Positions 63,417-64,000 of a DNA stretch of 64,000 nucleotides are shown here, in pieces. How positions within the stretch are numbered: the first letter of the stretch is position 1; every line of letters begins with the position of its first letter. Under the pieces are notes generated by a model that searched no databases, was not told where the DNA came from, and worked only from the letters and a program-made list of their open reading frames with translations. Position numbers and translations under genes: made by a program. This DNA is from Yersinia canariae (lineage in GTDB: Bacteria > Pseudomonadota > Gammaproteobacteria > Enterobacterales > Enterobacteriaceae), in the NCBI RefSeq assembly GCF_009831415.1, contig NZ_CP043727.1, forward strand, positions 1,798,001 through 1,862,000, in the 5' to 3' direction.

Positions 63417-64000
63417 TTATTCAGCCCAGCGCTTGAGCAAGATACTTGCATTCACACCGCCAAAACCAAAACCATTCGAAAGCGCATAGGTGATTTCGTG
63501 AGGTTGTGCTTTACCCGCAATGACATTAAGCCCCTTGGCGGCGGGATCCAGATTATCCAGATTCAATGTCGCAGGGACGATTTGATCTCGTAATGCCAGC
63601 ACGGTAAAGATAGTTTCTAACCCGCCAGCGGCACCCAGCAAGTGACCCGTGGCTGACTTAGTTGACGTCACCGCTAACCTGTCACTCTCGCCAAACAGAT
63701 GCTTAATGGCATTGATTTCACCCAAATCACCCACCGGAGTTGAGGTTGCATGAGCATTTAAATGCTGAACCTGCGCGGGGGTTATTCCAGCCTGACGGAG
63801 CGCAATTTTCATTGCACGATATGCGCCGTCACCGTCTTCAGCACCAGAAGTCATATGGTAGGCATCGGCGCTGGTACCGTAGCCGACAATCTCAGCTAAT
63901 GGCTGTGCTCCACGCGCCAAAGCATGCTCTAACTCCTCGATAACCAATAAGCCAGCGCCTTCACCCATGACAAAACCATCACGGGCACTGTCGAATGGGC
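63417..64000 (-). CDS. Beta-ketoacyl-ACP synthase, FabF-like (C-terminal part)
   Basis: The frame enters from the right edge (PFDSARDGFVMGEGAG) and ends at TAA 63417, giving the last 193 residues of a condensing enzyme of about 400-420 residues. Two active-site His motifs are visible: NAHATSTPVGD and TKSATGHLLGAAG (with its Lys). The C-terminus SNGFGFGGVNASILLKRW is the usual KAS end. It is closer to FabF than FabB in these motifs, but NAHAT replaces the common NAHGT. In E. coli rmf is followed by fabA on this strand, so a synthase gene here may be a lineage-specific second FabF or part of a larger cluster beyond the window. The catalytic Cys is off the edge. Confidence 0.85.
   Translation of the reverse strand, partial: PFDSARDGFVMGEGAGLLVIEELEHALARGAQPLAEIVGYGTSADAYHMTSGAEDGDGAYRAMKIALRQAGITPAQVQHLNAHATSTPVGDLGEINAIKHLFGESDRLAVTSTKSATGHLLGAAGGLETIFTVLALRDQIVPATLNLDNLDPAAKGLNVIAGKAQPHEITYALSNGFGFGGVNASILLKRWAE

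Overview
The window is a conserved chromosomal backbone segment from an enterobacterium, most probably a Yersinia of the enterocolitica group. Three things support this. Almost every protein closely resembles its Escherichia coli counterpart. The gene order follows the E. coli block from lolA to rmf. Several intergenic gaps hold ERIC-type palindromic repeats of the kind known to be abundant in yersiniae. The species call is an inference; no rRNA or other marker gene is present.

Layout. Bases 1-12226: end of lolA, rarA, serS, the ycaD transporter, the anaerobic formate block (focA-pflB-pflA, minus strand), ycaO, and a periplasmic asparaginase (ansB) between ycaO and ycaP. Bases 12329-24222: a frameshifted ycaP, serC-aroA, cmk, rpsA-ihfB, then ycaI-msbA-lpxK. 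Bases 24229-27801: a lineage-specific patch where E. coli has ycaQ. It holds a ydcJ/HglS-like oxygenase, an unusual cold-shock protein and a possible 16-residue ORF below a perfect CRP-type palindrome, followed by ycaR-kdsB. Bases 27987-37117: ycbJ, elyC, and the cmoM-mukF-mukE-mukB condensin operon. Bases 37462-42697: ldtD, ycbK, ycbL and a CSS-EAL c-di-GMP phosphodiesterase. Bases 42769-49052: aspC, an ompF-type porin, asnS and pncB on the minus strand. Bases 49053-62808: pepN, pyrD, zapC, ycbX (minus strand), rlmKL-uup and pqiABC. Bases 62809-64000: rmf, then the end of a ketoacyl-ACP synthase gene that runs off the window.

Functionally this is housekeeping. It covers translation (serS, asnS, rpsA, rlmKL, cmoM, rmf), envelope building (msbA, lpxK, kdsB, ldtD, elyC, ompF, pqiABC, lolA), chromosome maintenance (mukFEB, ihfB, rarA, uup), division (zapC), amino-acid and nucleotide synthesis (serC, aroA, aspC, cmk, pyrD, pncB) and anaerobic pyruvate use (pfl-foc).

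I see no phage, insertion sequence, CRISPR array, tRNA or rRNA, and no convincing new multi-gene system. The points worth a second look are small: a single-base frameshift in ycaP; ERIC-type elements that add in-frame start codons ahead of four genes; a serine-rich leader ORF inside a refoldable serC leader; the CRP-linked micro-ORF; the cold-shock protein with a rewritten RNP2 motif; and the ketoacyl synthase next to rmf. Several gene starts given here are internal to the longest open frame and were chosen from ribosome-binding sites and family length.
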